Shown piece by piece: positions 40,944 to 50,208 of a stretch of 64,000 nucleotides of DNA. Below the pieces are notes generated by a model. It was not told the origin of the DNA. It ran no database searches and saw nothing but the letters and a program-made list of their open reading frames with translations. Within the stretch, counting starts at the first letter, position 1. The number at the start of each line of letters is the position of its first letter. The translations under genes were made by a program, and so were the position numbers. Source of the DNA: VAZQ01 sp963763365 (GTDB lineage: Bacteria; Pseudomonadota; Alphaproteobacteria; Rhizobiales; Xanthobacteraceae); NCBI GenBank assembly GCA_963763365.1, contig CAVXOE010000020.1:1-64000 (forward strand), given 5' to 3'.

Positions 40944-41930
40944 ATGAAACGGCTTGCTCTCGCTGTCGCGTTGCTGGGTCTGGCGTTCGCCCCGGATACC
41001 GCCTCGGCACAGGACAAATACCCGTCAAAGACCGTGAAAATCGTCGTGCCGTACGCTCCGGGCGGCGCGACCGACATCACGTCGCGGCTCTTCGGCGAGC
41101 AGCTCAAGAACATCCTGGGTCAGTCGTTCGTGGTCGAAAACAAGCCGGGCGCCTTCGGCATCGTGGCGATCGAGGAAATGGCGCGCTCCAAGCCCGACGG
41201 CCACACGCTCTATGTCGGGAACGTCTCGACCAATGCGATCACGCCGGTGCTGTTTCGGAAAAAGTTCTCCGTCAACTTCGAGAAGGACGTGGTCTCGGTC
41301 TCGCGGCTCGCGATCTATCCGTCGTTCCTGGTCACCACGACGGCGAATTTCGACGTCCGGAGCGTTGCCGACCTGGTCGCGTACGCCAAGAAGAACCCCG
41401 GCAAGCTGCGCTACACCAGCGCCGGTGTCGGCAGCTTCCCGCATTTCGATACCGAGATTTTCGCCCGGCGCGCCGGCGTCGAGATGAATCACATTCCGAA
41501 CAAATCGGGCGCCGCCGGCATGGTCAACGATCTCGTCGTCGGCGACGCGCAGACCGCGTTCATCAACGCGGCGACCTCGGCCGCCATGATCAAGGCCGGC
41601 AAGATGCGGCCGATCGCGGTGCTCGCCGAGCAGCGCCTCGCGGAGTATCCCGACGTTCCGACTCTGGCCGAGGCCGGCTATCCAGGCGTCGGTACGCTGC
41701 ACTGGCAGAGCATGCTGGCACCCGCGAGCACGCCGAAGGAGACGCTCGCGACCCTGTTCAAGGCGATCGTCGAGGCCTCGAAAGTCCCGGCTTTGCAGGA
41801 GGGCTTCGCCAAGCAGCTTGTCAGCGTGAAGCCGAGCGAGTCGCTGGATGAATCGCAGGCCTGGCTCAAGAGCGAACTCGCCAACTGGCGCAAGATCACC
41901 TCCGAGGTGAAGATCGACCTGACGGATTGA
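40944..41930 (+). CDS. Tripartite tricarboxylate transporter (Bug) substrate-binding protein
   Basis: 328 residues from the ATG at 40944, five bases after GGAGG (the ATG at 40941 is too close). Signal peptide KRLALAVALLGLAFAPDTASA. Motifs: YPSKTVKIVVPYAPGGATDI, VVENKPGAFGIVAIEEMA, PGKLRYTSAGVGS and MNHIPNKSGAAGMVNDLVVG. It shares NKPGAFGI-IAIEEMARS-PDG with the next gene, so the two look like a tandem duplication. Probably delivers a carboxylate to TctAB. Confidence 0.92.
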   Translation: MKRLALAVALLGLAFAPDTASAQDKYPSKTVKIVVPYAPGGATDITSRLFGEQLKNILGQSFVVENKPGAFGIVAIEEMARSKPDGHTLYVGNVSTNAITPVLFRKKFSVNFEKDVVSVSRLAIYPSFLVTTTANFDVRSVADLVAYAKKNPGKLRYTSAGVGSFPHFDTEIFARRAGVEMNHIPNKSGAAGMVNDLVVGDAQTAFINAATSAAMIKAGKMRPIAVLAEQRLAEYPDVPTLAEAGYPGVGTLHWQSMLAPASTPKETLATLFKAIVEASKVPALQEGFAKQLVSVKPSESLDESQAWLKSELANWRKITSEVKIDLTD

Positions 41931-41997
41931 TCTGACGACTTGTCGTCCCCGCTTTCGCGGCGACACTCAAGTGTAAGGCATAACGCGAGAAACAAAC

Positions 41998-42987
41998 ATG
42001 CAACGGCTGTTCATCCTTCTCACATCGACGTGCTTCATCGCAGTCGCGGGAGCGTCCGCTCAGGCACAGGACAAATTCCCCACAAAGCCGATCAAGGTCG
42101 TTGTGCCGTTCGGCGCCGGCAGCGCCACCGACATCGTCATCCGCATCGTCGGCGATCAGATGCGGCCGATCCTCGGCCAGTCGATCGTGATCGAGAACAA
42201 GCCCGGCGCCTTCGGCATCATCGCGATCGAGGAAATGGCGCGCTCGCGGCCCGACGGCTACACGCTCGAAGTCGGCAACCCGGGCACCAACGTGCTGACG
42301 CCGATCATCTACAAGAAGAAGATGAAGATCGACTACGACAAGGACGTGCTGATGGTGACGCGGCTGGGCGAGGTTCCGCTGATCCTCGCCGCCACCACCA
42401 AGGATTTCGCGCCCAAGACCTACGCGGAGTTCATCGCGCTCGCCAAGGCCAACCCCGGCAAGGTCCGTTATGCCAGCGTCGGCATCGGCAGCAACAATCA
42501 TTACGACACCGAAGCCTTCGCCAAATGGGCGGGCATCCAGCTGCTTCATATTCCGAACAAGGGCGGTGGAGCGGCCATCACCAACGATCTGGTGAGCGGC
42601 GACGCCCAGGTCGCGTTCGTCAACGCCGCGAGTTCCGTCGGCATGATCAAGAGCGGGCAGCTTCGCCCGCTGGTAGTGATGTCCGACAAGCGTCTGCCCG
42701 AATATCCCGACGTCCCGACCACGGTCGAGCTTGGCTACGCCAACGGCAAGGGCCTCTGGTCGGCGCTCTATGCGCCCGCCGCCACCCCGCCCGATGTCTT
42801 GGCGACAATCCACAAGGCAACCGTGCAGGCGCTCGCGTCCGAGCCGGTGCAGACCGCGTTCAAGCGGCAGTTGATCAAGGCGGTTCCGAATGCGTCGATC
42901 GCGGATGCCCGCGCATGGAACGCCGCCGAGACGGCGTACTGGAAGAAAGTCACCGAAGAAGTGAAGGTCGAGCTGCCGGACAACTAG
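41998..42987 (+). CDS. Tripartite tricarboxylate transporter (Bug) substrate-binding protein
   Basis: 329 residues. Signal peptide QRLFILLTSTCFIAVAGASAQA. Motifs: FPTKPIKVVVPFGAGSATDI, IVIENKPGAFGIIAIEEMA, GKVRYASVGIGSNNHYDTE and LLHIPNKGGGAAITNDLVSG. Close paralogue of the preceding receptor but with divergent pocket loops, suggesting different ligands. A short GTCCCCGCTTTCGCGGCGAC hairpin lies between the two. Followed by an R2 repeat and the CocE-type hydrolase gene. Confidence 0.92.
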   Translation: MQRLFILLTSTCFIAVAGASAQAQDKFPTKPIKVVVPFGAGSATDIVIRIVGDQMRPILGQSIVIENKPGAFGIIAIEEMARSRPDGYTLEVGNPGTNVLTPIIYKKKMKIDYDKDVLMVTRLGEVPLILAATTKDFAPKTYAEFIALAKANPGKVRYASVGIGSNNHYDTEAFAKWAGIQLLHIPNKGGGAAITNDLVSGDAQVAFVNAASSVGMIKSGQLRPLVVMSDKRLPEYPDVPTTVELGYANGKGLWSALYAPAATPPDVLATIHKATVQALASEPVQTAFKRQLIKAVPNASIADARAWNAAETAYWKKVTEEVKVELPDN

Positions 42988-42991
42988 AGAC

Positions 42992-43097
42992 CTCATCCTG
43001 AGGAGGGCGCGCAGCGCCCGTCTCGAAGGATGGCCGCGGATGCCGAACGCATCGCCATGCTTCGAGACGCGGGCTTCGCCCGCTCCTCAGCATGAGG
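42992..43097. repeat. Palindromic repeat family R2
   Basis: CCTCATCCTGAGGAGGGCGC...CGTCTCGAAGGATGG and CCATGCTTCGAGACG...GCTCCTCAGCATGAGG, between the Bug receptor and the CocE-type hydrolase. Starts 5 bp after the receptor stop codon, where it may act as a transcription attenuator. Confidence 0.85.
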
Positions 43098-43133
43098 TCG
43101 GTGGACTGGGGTCGCGCGGGGAGGAACGCAGTC

Positions 43134-44824
43134 ATGAAGATGGAGCCGGTGCCGGCTGCCGCAAGCTATTCGATGCGCGTCGAGAAAGACGTCGACGTTC
43201 CGATGCGGGACGGCGCCCGGTTGAAGGCTGACGTCTTCCGTCCGGACGGACGGCGGCAAGTTTCCGGCGATCCTCAATCTCGGGCCTTACCAGAAGGACA
43301 AGCTCTGGGTTCCGCCCTGACACGCTGGAAGAGAAGCCGAACCCGTACATGAACTGGGAGACCGTCAACCCGGAATGGTGGGTGCCGAGAGGCTACGCCG
43401 CCGTACGGGTCGACGGCCGCGGCAGCGGAAAATCACCGGGCCAGTGCGAGCCGTGGTCGCTGGCGGAAGCAGTCGACTTCTACGACGCGATCGAATGGGC
43501 GGCCGCGCAGCCCTGGTGCAACGGCAAGGTCGGGCTGTCCGGAATTTCGTATTTCGCCATCAACCAGTGGTTCGTCGCCAACCTGCAGCCGCCGTCGCTT
43601 GCCGCCATCATCCCCTGGGAGGGCTTCGCGGATCTTTACCGCGATGCGCTGTTTCATGGCGGCCTGCTCAACGTGTTCATGACCAACTGGTTCACCGCGC
43701 ACCTGATGCACCACACGGTCGGGCGCGCCTCGCAGCACATTCCGAATGCCTGGCAGGCGAACACGTTGCATTTCTGGCTTGCCAACAATCTCGACAGCGG
43801 TGCATTTCGCGGCGCGCAGGCGCAGTGGGACAAGATCACGGTACCGATGTTCACGGTCGGCAACTGGACCGGCATGGCGCTGCACCTGCGCGGCAACACC
43901 GAAGCGTTCATGCGCGCGGCCTCGAAGCACAAGAAGCTGCGCATCCACACCGGATCGCATGTGCACCCGTTCTACACCGAGGACGGCCGGCGCGATCAGT
44001 TGCGCTTCCTCGACTACTGGCTCAAGGGCATCGACAACGGCGTGATGGACGAGCCGCCGGTCAGGCTGGCAATCCGCAAGGGCCGCGACGAGATCGAATG
44101 GCGCGACGAGCACGAGTGGCCGCTCGCACGCACGCGCTGGCAGAAGCTCTATTTCGATCTTTCTCCGCCGGCAGCCGGCATGCCCACGAACGCCGCCGGG
44201 CTCGTCTCCACGAATCCGGACGAAACCCATTCGCGCAGCTATCCGGCGTCGAGCCTCGGCTCGATGGGCTCGACCTCGGCCGCCTCGTCGCAAGTGATGG
44301 GTGGTGGCATCAAGCCCGGCATGGGCATCGCGCTCGAGACGCCGCCGCTGCCGCAGGACGTCGAGGTGACCGGCCCGCTCGCCGCGAGCTTCTGGGTGTC
44401 GAGTTCGAGCGAAGACATGGACCTGTTCCTGACGCTGCGCAACTTCGACGCCGACGGCAACGAAGTGCTGGAAACCGGCCAGCAGGGCACGCCCGTCCCG
44501 GTGGCGAAGGGTTGGCTGCGGGTCTCGCATCGCGAGCTCGATCCCGAACTCACCCTGCCCTACCGGCCTTATCACAAGCACCAGCGGCGGCTCTGGCTGA
44601 AGCCCGGCGAGATCGTCAAGGTCGATGTCGAAATCTGGCCGACCTCGATGGTGTTCAAGCGCGGCCACCGCATCCGCCTCGACGTGCAGCCGCGCGACGG
44701 TGCCGGCAGCCAGTCCTACATGCACTATCACGCCGACTACAACACCGGGACGAACACGATCTATGCTGGCGGCGAGCGGGAGTCGTATCTGCTGCTGCCG
44801 GTCATTCCGGCGGCGGACGGGTGA
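43134..44824 (+). pseudogene. CocE/NonD family hydrolase (two frameshifts)
   Basis: After removing two extra bases (GG at 43248-43249, CCC at 43315-43317) the gene gives 562 residues, a usual length. Restored N-terminus: DVPMRDGARLKADVFRPD, then DGGKFPAILNLGPYQKDKLW and PPDTLEEKPNP. The rest is continuous: GYAAVRVDGRGSGKSPG, nucleophile in KVGLSGISYFAINQW, then the C-terminal jelly-roll (PLAASFWVSSSSEDMDLFLTLRNFD). The X-Pro dipeptidyl-peptidase/cocaine-esterase fold cleaves esters or amides. The start at 43134 has GGGGAGGAA upstream. Sequencing error is likely. Confidence 0.87.
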
Positions 44825-44851
44825 AGTGCGGAACGAGCCGCGGTTTCACTG

Positions 44852-44950
44852 TCATCATCCGCGAAAGCGGATGATCCAGTATCCTTTGACTTGCGGTACC
44901 GTGCCGGATCGTCGCCAATGTTGACTGAATGCCCGCTTTCGCGGGCATGA
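44852..44950. repeat. Paired-hairpin repeat R7
   Basis: Hairpin TCATCCGC-GAAA-GCGGATGA (44855-44874) with a GAAA tetraloop, then hairpin ATGCCCGC-TTTC-GCGGGCAT (44929-44948). A related copy occurs inside ureF at 59590-59680, and short single-hairpin relatives at about 41945-41965 and 34455-34480. Confidence 0.75.
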
Positions 44951-44991
44951 CAACCGAGAGAACCCACCATGATGTCTATCGACCCGTCATC

Positions 44992-45498
44992 ATGAGCCTC
45001 GGTGAACAGCAACAGCCCCCGTCTGCGCCGCCCTGGCGCCTGCTCGCCCGCAAGAACGTGCTGGCGGGGCTGATGTTCGTCGGCGTCGGCGCGCTCGGTC
45101 TCTGGATTTCGCGCGACTATCCGATCGGCACTGCGCTGCGCATGGGCACGGGCTACATCCCGCGTCTTCTGTGCTGGCTTCTTCTCGGCCTTGGCGCCGT
45201 GATATTTCTGCAAGGACTCTACGAGAGCGCATCCACGCGGCAACTACCCACCGGCCGCGGCTTCGCGGCCTGGCGGCCGGTCATCTTCGTCACCTTGAGC
45301 CTGATCGCGTTCGCGCTGTCGCTCGAGCGGCTCGGACTCGTGATCGCGATCCTGCTGCTGATCGGCCTCGGCGCGCTGGCGGCGCGCGACCTCAAGCCGG
45401 TCGAAACGCTCGCCGCCGCGCTGGTGCTGATCCTCCTCTCCTGGGCGATCTTCATCATGGGGCTTGGGCTCACGATCCCGGTCTGGCCGGAGTGGTAG
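44992..45498 (+). CDS. tctB: Tripartite tricarboxylate transporter small membrane subunit TctB
   Basis: 168 residues from the ATG at 44992; the frame upstream is translated repeat. Four hydrophobic segments (NVLAGLMFVGVGALGLWIS, IPRLLCWLLLGLGAVIF, ALSLERLGLVIAILLLIGLGAL, LAAALVLILLSWAIFIMGLGL). FPIG-like DYPIGTALRMGTGYIPR is the family hallmark. The TAG stop abuts the tctA ATG. It partners TctA and a Bug receptor to import carboxylates with H+ or Na+. Confidence 0.88.
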   Translation: MSLGEQQQPPSAPPWRLLARKNVLAGLMFVGVGALGLWISRDYPIGTALRMGTGYIPRLLCWLLLGLGAVIFLQGLYESASTRQLPTGRGFAAWRPVIFVTLSLIAFALSLERLGLVIAILLLIGLGALAARDLKPVETLAAALVLILLSWAIFIMGLGLTIPVWPEW

Positions 45499-47001
45499 AT
45501 GGAGCTCTTCCATAACCTCGCGCTCGGCTTCGGGATCGCGCTCACGCCGGCGAACCTGCTGTTCGCGCTGATCGGCGCGTTCGTCGGCACGCTGATCGGC
45601 GTCCTCCCCGGCATCGGTCCGATCGCCACGATCGCGATGCTGCTGCCGCTCACCTTCAAGCTCGAGCCGACCTCCGGCCTGATCATGCTCGCAGGCATCT
45701 TCTACGGCGCGCAGTATGGCGGCTCGACCACCGCCATCCTGGTCAATCTGCCGGGCGAGACATCGTCGGTCGTGACCTGCATCGACGGCCACCAGATGGC
45801 GCGGAAGGGCCGCGCGGGCGCGGCGCTGGCGGTGGCGGCGCTCGGCTCGTTCTTCGCGGGCTGCGTCTCGACCGCGCTGATCGCCACCTTCGCGCCGCCA
45901 CTGGCAAAGGTCGGGCAATCGTTCGGGGCGCCGGAATATTTCTCGCTGATGGTGCTCGGCCTCATCGCCGCGGTGGTGCTGGCGCACGGCTCGGTGATCA
46001 AGGCTGTCGCCATGATCATCCTCGGCCTGCTGGTCGGGCTCATCGGCACCGACGGCAACACCGGCGGCACCCGCTTCACCTTCGGCATCACCGAACTGAC
46101 CGACGGGCTCGACGTCGCGACGCTGGCGATCGGCATCTTCGGCATCGGCGAGATCATCGCCAACCTGACGCAGCCGCAGGAGACGCGTTCGCTGGTCTCG
46201 CAGAAGATCACGCGGCTGTGGCCGACGCGCGACGACTTCGACCGCGCCTGGCCGGCGGTGCTGCGCGGCACCGGCCTCGGCTCGATTCTCGGCGTGCTGC
46301 CGGGCGGCGGCGCGACCTTGAGCTCGTTCGCCGCCTACGCGCTGGAGAAGAAAGTATCGGCGCATCCCGAGGAGTTCGGCCACGGCGCGGTCGAGGGCGT
46401 CGCCGGCCCGGAATCCGCCAACAACGCCGGCGCGCAGACCTCGTTCATTCCGATGCTGACGCTCGGCATCCCGGGCAATGCCGTCATGGCGCTGATGATC
46501 GGCGCGCTCACCATTCACGGCATCCAGCCGGGCCCGCAGATCATGTCGGAGCGGCCGAACGTGTTCTGGGGCATGATCGCCTCGATGTGGATCGGCAACC
46601 TGATGCTGGTGATCATCAACCTGCCGCTCATCGGCATGTGGGTGCAATTGCTGAAGGTGCCGTACCGCTTCCTCTATCTGTCGATCCTGCTGTTCTGCGG
46701 CATCGGCGTCTACACGGTGAATAATTCGGCCGCGGCCGTCATGCTGGCGGCGTTCTTCGGCGTCGCCGGTTACGTGTTCATGCGGCTCGAATGCGAGCCG
46801 GCGCCGATGATCCTCGGATTCGTGCTCGGACCGCTGATGGAAGAGAATTTGCGCCGTGCCATGCGGATCTCGAGCGGCGATCCGATGATCTTCATCAACC
46901 GCCCGATCAGCCTGGGACTTCTGATCGCGTCCGCCCTGCTGATCCTGCTCGTCGCGCTGCCGGCGATCCGCAGCAAGCGCGAGGAGGCCTTTCAGGAGTG
47001 A
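45499..47001 (+). CDS. tctA: Tripartite tricarboxylate transporter large membrane subunit TctA
   Basis: 500 residues, about 12 spans. The glycine-rich family signature LIGVLPGIGPIATIAMLLPLT and GAQYGGSTTAILVNLPGE is present, along with the second-half counterpart GVLPGGGATLSSFAAYALEKK and LTLGIPGNAVMALMIGAL. Starts immediately after the tctB stop (TAGATG). Three Bug receptors in the window could feed this one permease. Followed by an R1 repeat and the convergent cysG. Confidence 0.95.
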   Translation: MELFHNLALGFGIALTPANLLFALIGAFVGTLIGVLPGIGPIATIAMLLPLTFKLEPTSGLIMLAGIFYGAQYGGSTTAILVNLPGETSSVVTCIDGHQMARKGRAGAALAVAALGSFFAGCVSTALIATFAPPLAKVGQSFGAPEYFSLMVLGLIAAVVLAHGSVIKAVAMIILGLLVGLIGTDGNTGGTRFTFGITELTDGLDVATLAIGIFGIGEIIANLTQPQETRSLVSQKITRLWPTRDDFDRAWPAVLRGTGLGSILGVLPGGGATLSSFAAYALEKKVSAHPEEFGHGAVEGVAGPESANNAGAQTSFIPMLTLGIPGNAVMALMIGALTIHGIQPGPQIMSERPNVFWGMIASMWIGNLMLVIINLPLIGMWVQLLKVPYRFLYLSILLFCGIGVYTVNNSAAAVMLAAFFGVAGYVFMRLECEPAPMILGFVLGPLMEENLRRAMRISSGDPMIFINRPISLGLLIASALLILLVALPAIRSKREEAFQE

Positions 47002-47006
47002 TTGTT

Positions 47007-47092
47007 CGTCATTGCGAGGAGCTCCAAGGGGCGACGAAGCAATCCAGGCTTATGGCACCGTACTGGATTGCTTCGCTTCGCTCGCAATGACG
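47007..47092. repeat. Palindromic repeat family R1, overlapping the end of cysG
   Basis: CGTCATTGCGAGGAGC...GAAGCAATCCAG and CTGGATTGCTTCG...CTCGCAATGACGG between convergent tctA and cysG. Its right half encodes the C-terminal residues VIASEAKQSS of CysG. Confidence 0.85.
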
Positions 47093-48555
47093 GATGCGTG
47101 ACGGCCTTCAGATGCTAAAGTGCTGAGGGCGGGAACCGCCTCGCGAAACGCACGCCCGATGAACACCAGCACCGGACCGGTCGCCTGGAGCTCGGCAAGC
47201 TTAGCGCCGATGTCCGCCACCGTCCCGGCGACGATCTTCTCGTCCGGCCGGGTCGCCGCTGCGACCGCCACCGCCGGCGTATCCGCCGGGAGCCCGCCCG
47301 TCATGGCGCGCTCCGCCAACTCGGCGATCGTCCGCTTCGGCATGTAGACCACCGTGCTGGCCGCTGGATCGGCGAGGCTCTGCCAATCCGTATCGTCGGG
47401 CAGATGTCCGTTCTCGGCGTGGCCCGTCACGTATTGCAGCCGCCGCGCCTCGCGGCGCTGCGTCAGCGAAACCTCTAGCCGCGCCGCCGCACCCTGCGCG
47501 GCCGTGATGCCGGGCACGACCTCGATCCCGATCCCGGCCGCGCGGCACGCTGCGATCTCCTCGCCGGCGCGGCCGAAGATCATCGGATCGCCGCCCTTGA
47601 GCCGAACGACGCGCTTGCCGGCCTTGGCGAGCGCGACCATCAGCGTGTTGATCTCGTCCTGCTTGCAGGACGGGCCGAAGCCGGTCTTGCCGACCATCAT
47701 CTTCTTCGCTTCGCGCCGGGCGAAATCCAGGATTTCGGGCGCGACGAGATCGTCGATCAGGATGATGTCGGCGGATTGCAGCGCGCGGACCGCACGCAGT
47801 GTCAGCAGTTCCGGGTCGCCGGGGCCGGCCCCGACCAGCGTGACCGAGCCGGCTTGTGCCGCGCTTGCCTCGTCGCGAGTCTCATCGATGAGCCGGTCGA
47901 AATCGGATTGATCTGGCTCGCGGTTGGGATTGGTGAGCGCGAATGACGTAAAGCGTTGCCAGAATCGGCGCCGCGCCTCGAACGCCAGCCCGGTCTCCTT
48001 CACGGCCGCGCGCCAGCGCTGCGCAGCAGCAACCCAGCGCGCAAAGCCGCGCGGGATCATGGCTTCGAGCTTGGCGCGGATGGCCTGACCGAACACAGGG
48101 GCCGCGCCGTCGGTCGAAATGCCGATGACAAGCGGCGAGCGGTTGACGATCGAGCCGAAGGCGAAATCGCAGAACGCCGGCTTGTCGATGACGTTGACCG
48201 GCACGCCGGCCGCGCGCGCGGCCTCGGCGAAGCGAGCCGCCTCGCTTTCGTCGTCAAAGCCGCCGACGGCAATCGCGGCGCCGTCGAAGTCGGCCGCAAC
48301 CCAAGCACGGGCGCAAAGCGTAATCGGACCGCGCGGAGCCTGCGCAACGATCTCTCGCAACTCCTCGCAAGGCTGATCGGCGAATACATCGATCGCCGCG
48401 CCCGCCGCCGACAGGAGTTCCGCCTTCCAGGCCACCGCCGCGCTATTGCCGGCGACGACGGCGCGCTTGCCGTCGAGCGACAGGAACACTGGCAAGCGAG
48501 CCAACGGCTCCATCCGCGGCTCGCGTGCTTCAGTGGGAATGCGTGGCGTGCTCAT
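47050..48555 (-). CDS. cysG: Siroheme synthase CysG (uroporphyrinogen methyltransferase / precorrin-2 dehydrogenase / ferrochelatase)
   Basis: 501 residues. N-terminal Met8-like domain (FLSLDGKRAVVAGNSAAVAWKAELL, GISTDGAAPVFGQAIRAKLE) performs dehydrogenation and iron insertion. C-terminal SUMT domain has VTLVGAGPGDPELLTLRA, RLKGGDPMIFGRAGEE, VPGITAAQGAAA and YVTGH. It makes the sirohaem needed by the reductase two genes upstream. It starts 6 bp after the CysJ-like gene. The last about 15 residues come from an R1 repeat. Confidence 0.95.
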   Translation of the reverse strand: MSTPRIPTEAREPRMEPLARLPVFLSLDGKRAVVAGNSAAVAWKAELLSAAGAAIDVFADQPCEELREIVAQAPRGPITLCARAWVAADFDGAAIAVGGFDDESEAARFAEAARAAGVPVNVIDKPAFCDFAFGSIVNRSPLVIGISTDGAAPVFGQAIRAKLEAMIPRGFARWVAAAQRWRAAVKETGLAFEARRRFWQRFTSFALTNPNREPDQSDFDRLIDETRDEASAAQAGSVTLVGAGPGDPELLTLRAVRALQSADIILIDDLVAPEILDFARREAKKMMVGKTGFGPSCKQDEINTLMVALAKAGKRVVRLKGGDPMIFGRAGEEIAACRAAGIGIEVVPGITAAQGAAARLEVSLTQRREARRLQYVTGHAENGHLPDDTDWQSLADPAASTVVYMPKRTIAELAERAMTGGLPADTPAVAVAAATRPDEKIVAGTVADIGAKLAELQATGPVLVFIGRAFREAVPALSTLASEGRHASVIASEAKQSSTVP

Positions 48556-48561
48556 GCGGCT

Positions 48562-50208
48562 TCAATACACATCCTGCTGGTAGCGGCCGCTCTTCTTCAG
48601 GTCTGCGACGAACGCCACCGCCTCATTGGTCGAGCGCGCACCGAACGTCGCGACCACATCGATCAGTGCCCGCTCGACATCGCGCGCCATGTGCTTGGCG
48701 TCGCCGCAGACATAGACGTGTGCGCCGTCCGCCAGCCACGCCCAGAGATCGCGGCCGACCTCGCGCATGCGGTCCTGTACGTAGATCTTCTGGTCGCCGT
48801 CGCGCGACCAGGCGAGCGTCAGCCGCGTGAGCACCTGCGCGGACTTCATGCCGGATAGTTCGTCCTCGTAGAAGAAATCGGTGTTGCTGCGCTGGTGGCC
48901 GAAGAACAGCCAGTTGCGCCCCGGCGCCTTGGTCGCCATCCGCTCGTGCAGGAAAGCGCGGAACGGCGCGATGCCGGTGCCGGGCCCGATCATGATGACC
49001 GGCACGGCGGGATCGGCCGGCAGGCCGAATGCATGCGCCTTCTGCACGTAGACTTTCAACGTGTCGCCCGGCTTGGTGCGCTCGGCGAGGAACGTCGATG
49101 CCACGCCAAGGCGTGCGCGGTCCTTGATGGTGTATCGCACGGTATCGACGCAAAGCGCCATGCGCGCCGGATCGACCTTTGGCGAGGACGCAATCGAATA
49201 AAGCCGCGGCTGCAACGGATCGAGCAATTCTATGAAGGCCTCGGGATCGGGGCGCGCGCCGGAAAATTTCTCGATCGCGCCCAGCACGTCGAGCGTGGCG
49301 GCGTCGCCATCGGGATCCTCGCCGGCGGCCAGTGCCTTGGCCTTGAGCCGGCGCTCGCCGCCGGTGATGTAGGAAAGCAACTGGAACAGCATGTCGGGCG
49401 CGGGCCCAAGCGACACGCCGTCGATCAAGGTTTCGCGCAGCGTGCGTCCACCGATCGGGAAATCCGCCGGGGCGGCAAGCGCCGCGATCACCGCGTCGGC
49501 AAGCGCCGGATCATTCGCCACGAAGATGCCGAACGCATCGCCGACGGTGTAGTCGACACCGCTGCCGGTCAGATCGAATTCGATGTGCCAGGTCTCCTTT
49601 TGCGAGCCCGCCTTGTTGAGACGCGCGCGAGAGAGAAACCGCGCCTCGGCCGGATTCTCACGCGAACATGCGGCCGCGGCGACCGGTGCAGCCGTAGCAG
49701 CGGCAGGGAGGCTCGGTGGGCTTGGGGACTTGACCGGCGCGGGCTGCGTAGAAGGACTGCCCAGTTCCTGGTGCAGCGTCTTGAGCATGCGGGTGGTTTC
49801 TTTGCCACCGGGCACGCAGAGATTCAGCCGCTCCTCCTTTTGAGAGAAGATGGCGTCGGAATAGTCCAGGCAATTGTATCCGCATTGTCCGCAGTCCTGT
49901 TGTCCCATGGCGGCCATCAGCCGCCGGCGGAGGGGACGTCCCTCCGCAAGCTTCATGCGTTCGGTGAGCACCATGGCCGGGTCGTGCCAGGGCGCATTGT
50001 CATCTTCGGGCTCGGCCGCCGGCGAGGCACCGGCGAGATCGAGACCGCCGGGCAGCAGCGCGGCGGCCTGCTCCGGCGACAGCGCTGTGACGCCTGAGTC
50101 GAGCGCAAGGAGGCCGGCGAACAATCCGTTGAGCCAGGTGCGCTGGTCGGCGCTGAACGGCGCAGATTCCGGAATGAGCGATGGGAGCGGCATGCGCTGC
50201 GAGCTCAT
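48562..50208 (-). CDS. Sulfite reductase flavoprotein-like subunit with an Fe-S motif in place of the flavodoxin domain
   Basis: 548 residues. The C-terminal two thirds is a CysJ/NADPH-P450-reductase type FAD/NADPH module: LYSIASSP (FAD), GVASTFLAERT, MIGPGTGIAPFRAFLHER and YVCGDAKHMARDVERAL with the terminal aromatic DVY. The N-terminal part lacks the FMN-binding flavodoxin domain of E. coli CysJ and instead has C106-x2-C109-x3-C113...C131 (CGQCGYNC...CVPGG), a [4Fe-4S]-type site. Electrons probably pass NADPH to FAD to Fe-S to the reductase encoded just upstream (4-bp overlap). Confidence 0.88.
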   Translation of the reverse strand: MSSQRMPLPSLIPESAPFSADQRTWLNGLFAGLLALDSGVTALSPEQAAALLPGGLDLAGASPAAEPEDDNAPWHDPAMVLTERMKLAEGRPLRRRLMAAMGQQDCGQCGYNCLDYSDAIFSQKEERLNLCVPGGKETTRMLKTLHQELGSPSTQPAPVKSPSPPSLPAAATAAPVAAAACSRENPAEARFLSRARLNKAGSQKETWHIEFDLTGSGVDYTVGDAFGIFVANDPALADAVIAALAAPADFPIGGRTLRETLIDGVSLGPAPDMLFQLLSYITGGERRLKAKALAAGEDPDGDAATLDVLGAIEKFSGARPDPEAFIELLDPLQPRLYSIASSPKVDPARMALCVDTVRYTIKDRARLGVASTFLAERTKPGDTLKVYVQKAHAFGLPADPAVPVIMIGPGTGIAPFRAFLHERMATKAPGRNWLFFGHQRSNTDFFYEDELSGMKSAQVLTRLTLAWSRDGDQKIYVQDRMREVGRDLWAWLADGAHVYVCGDAKHMARDVERALIDVVATFGARSTNEAVAFVADLKKSGRYQQDVY

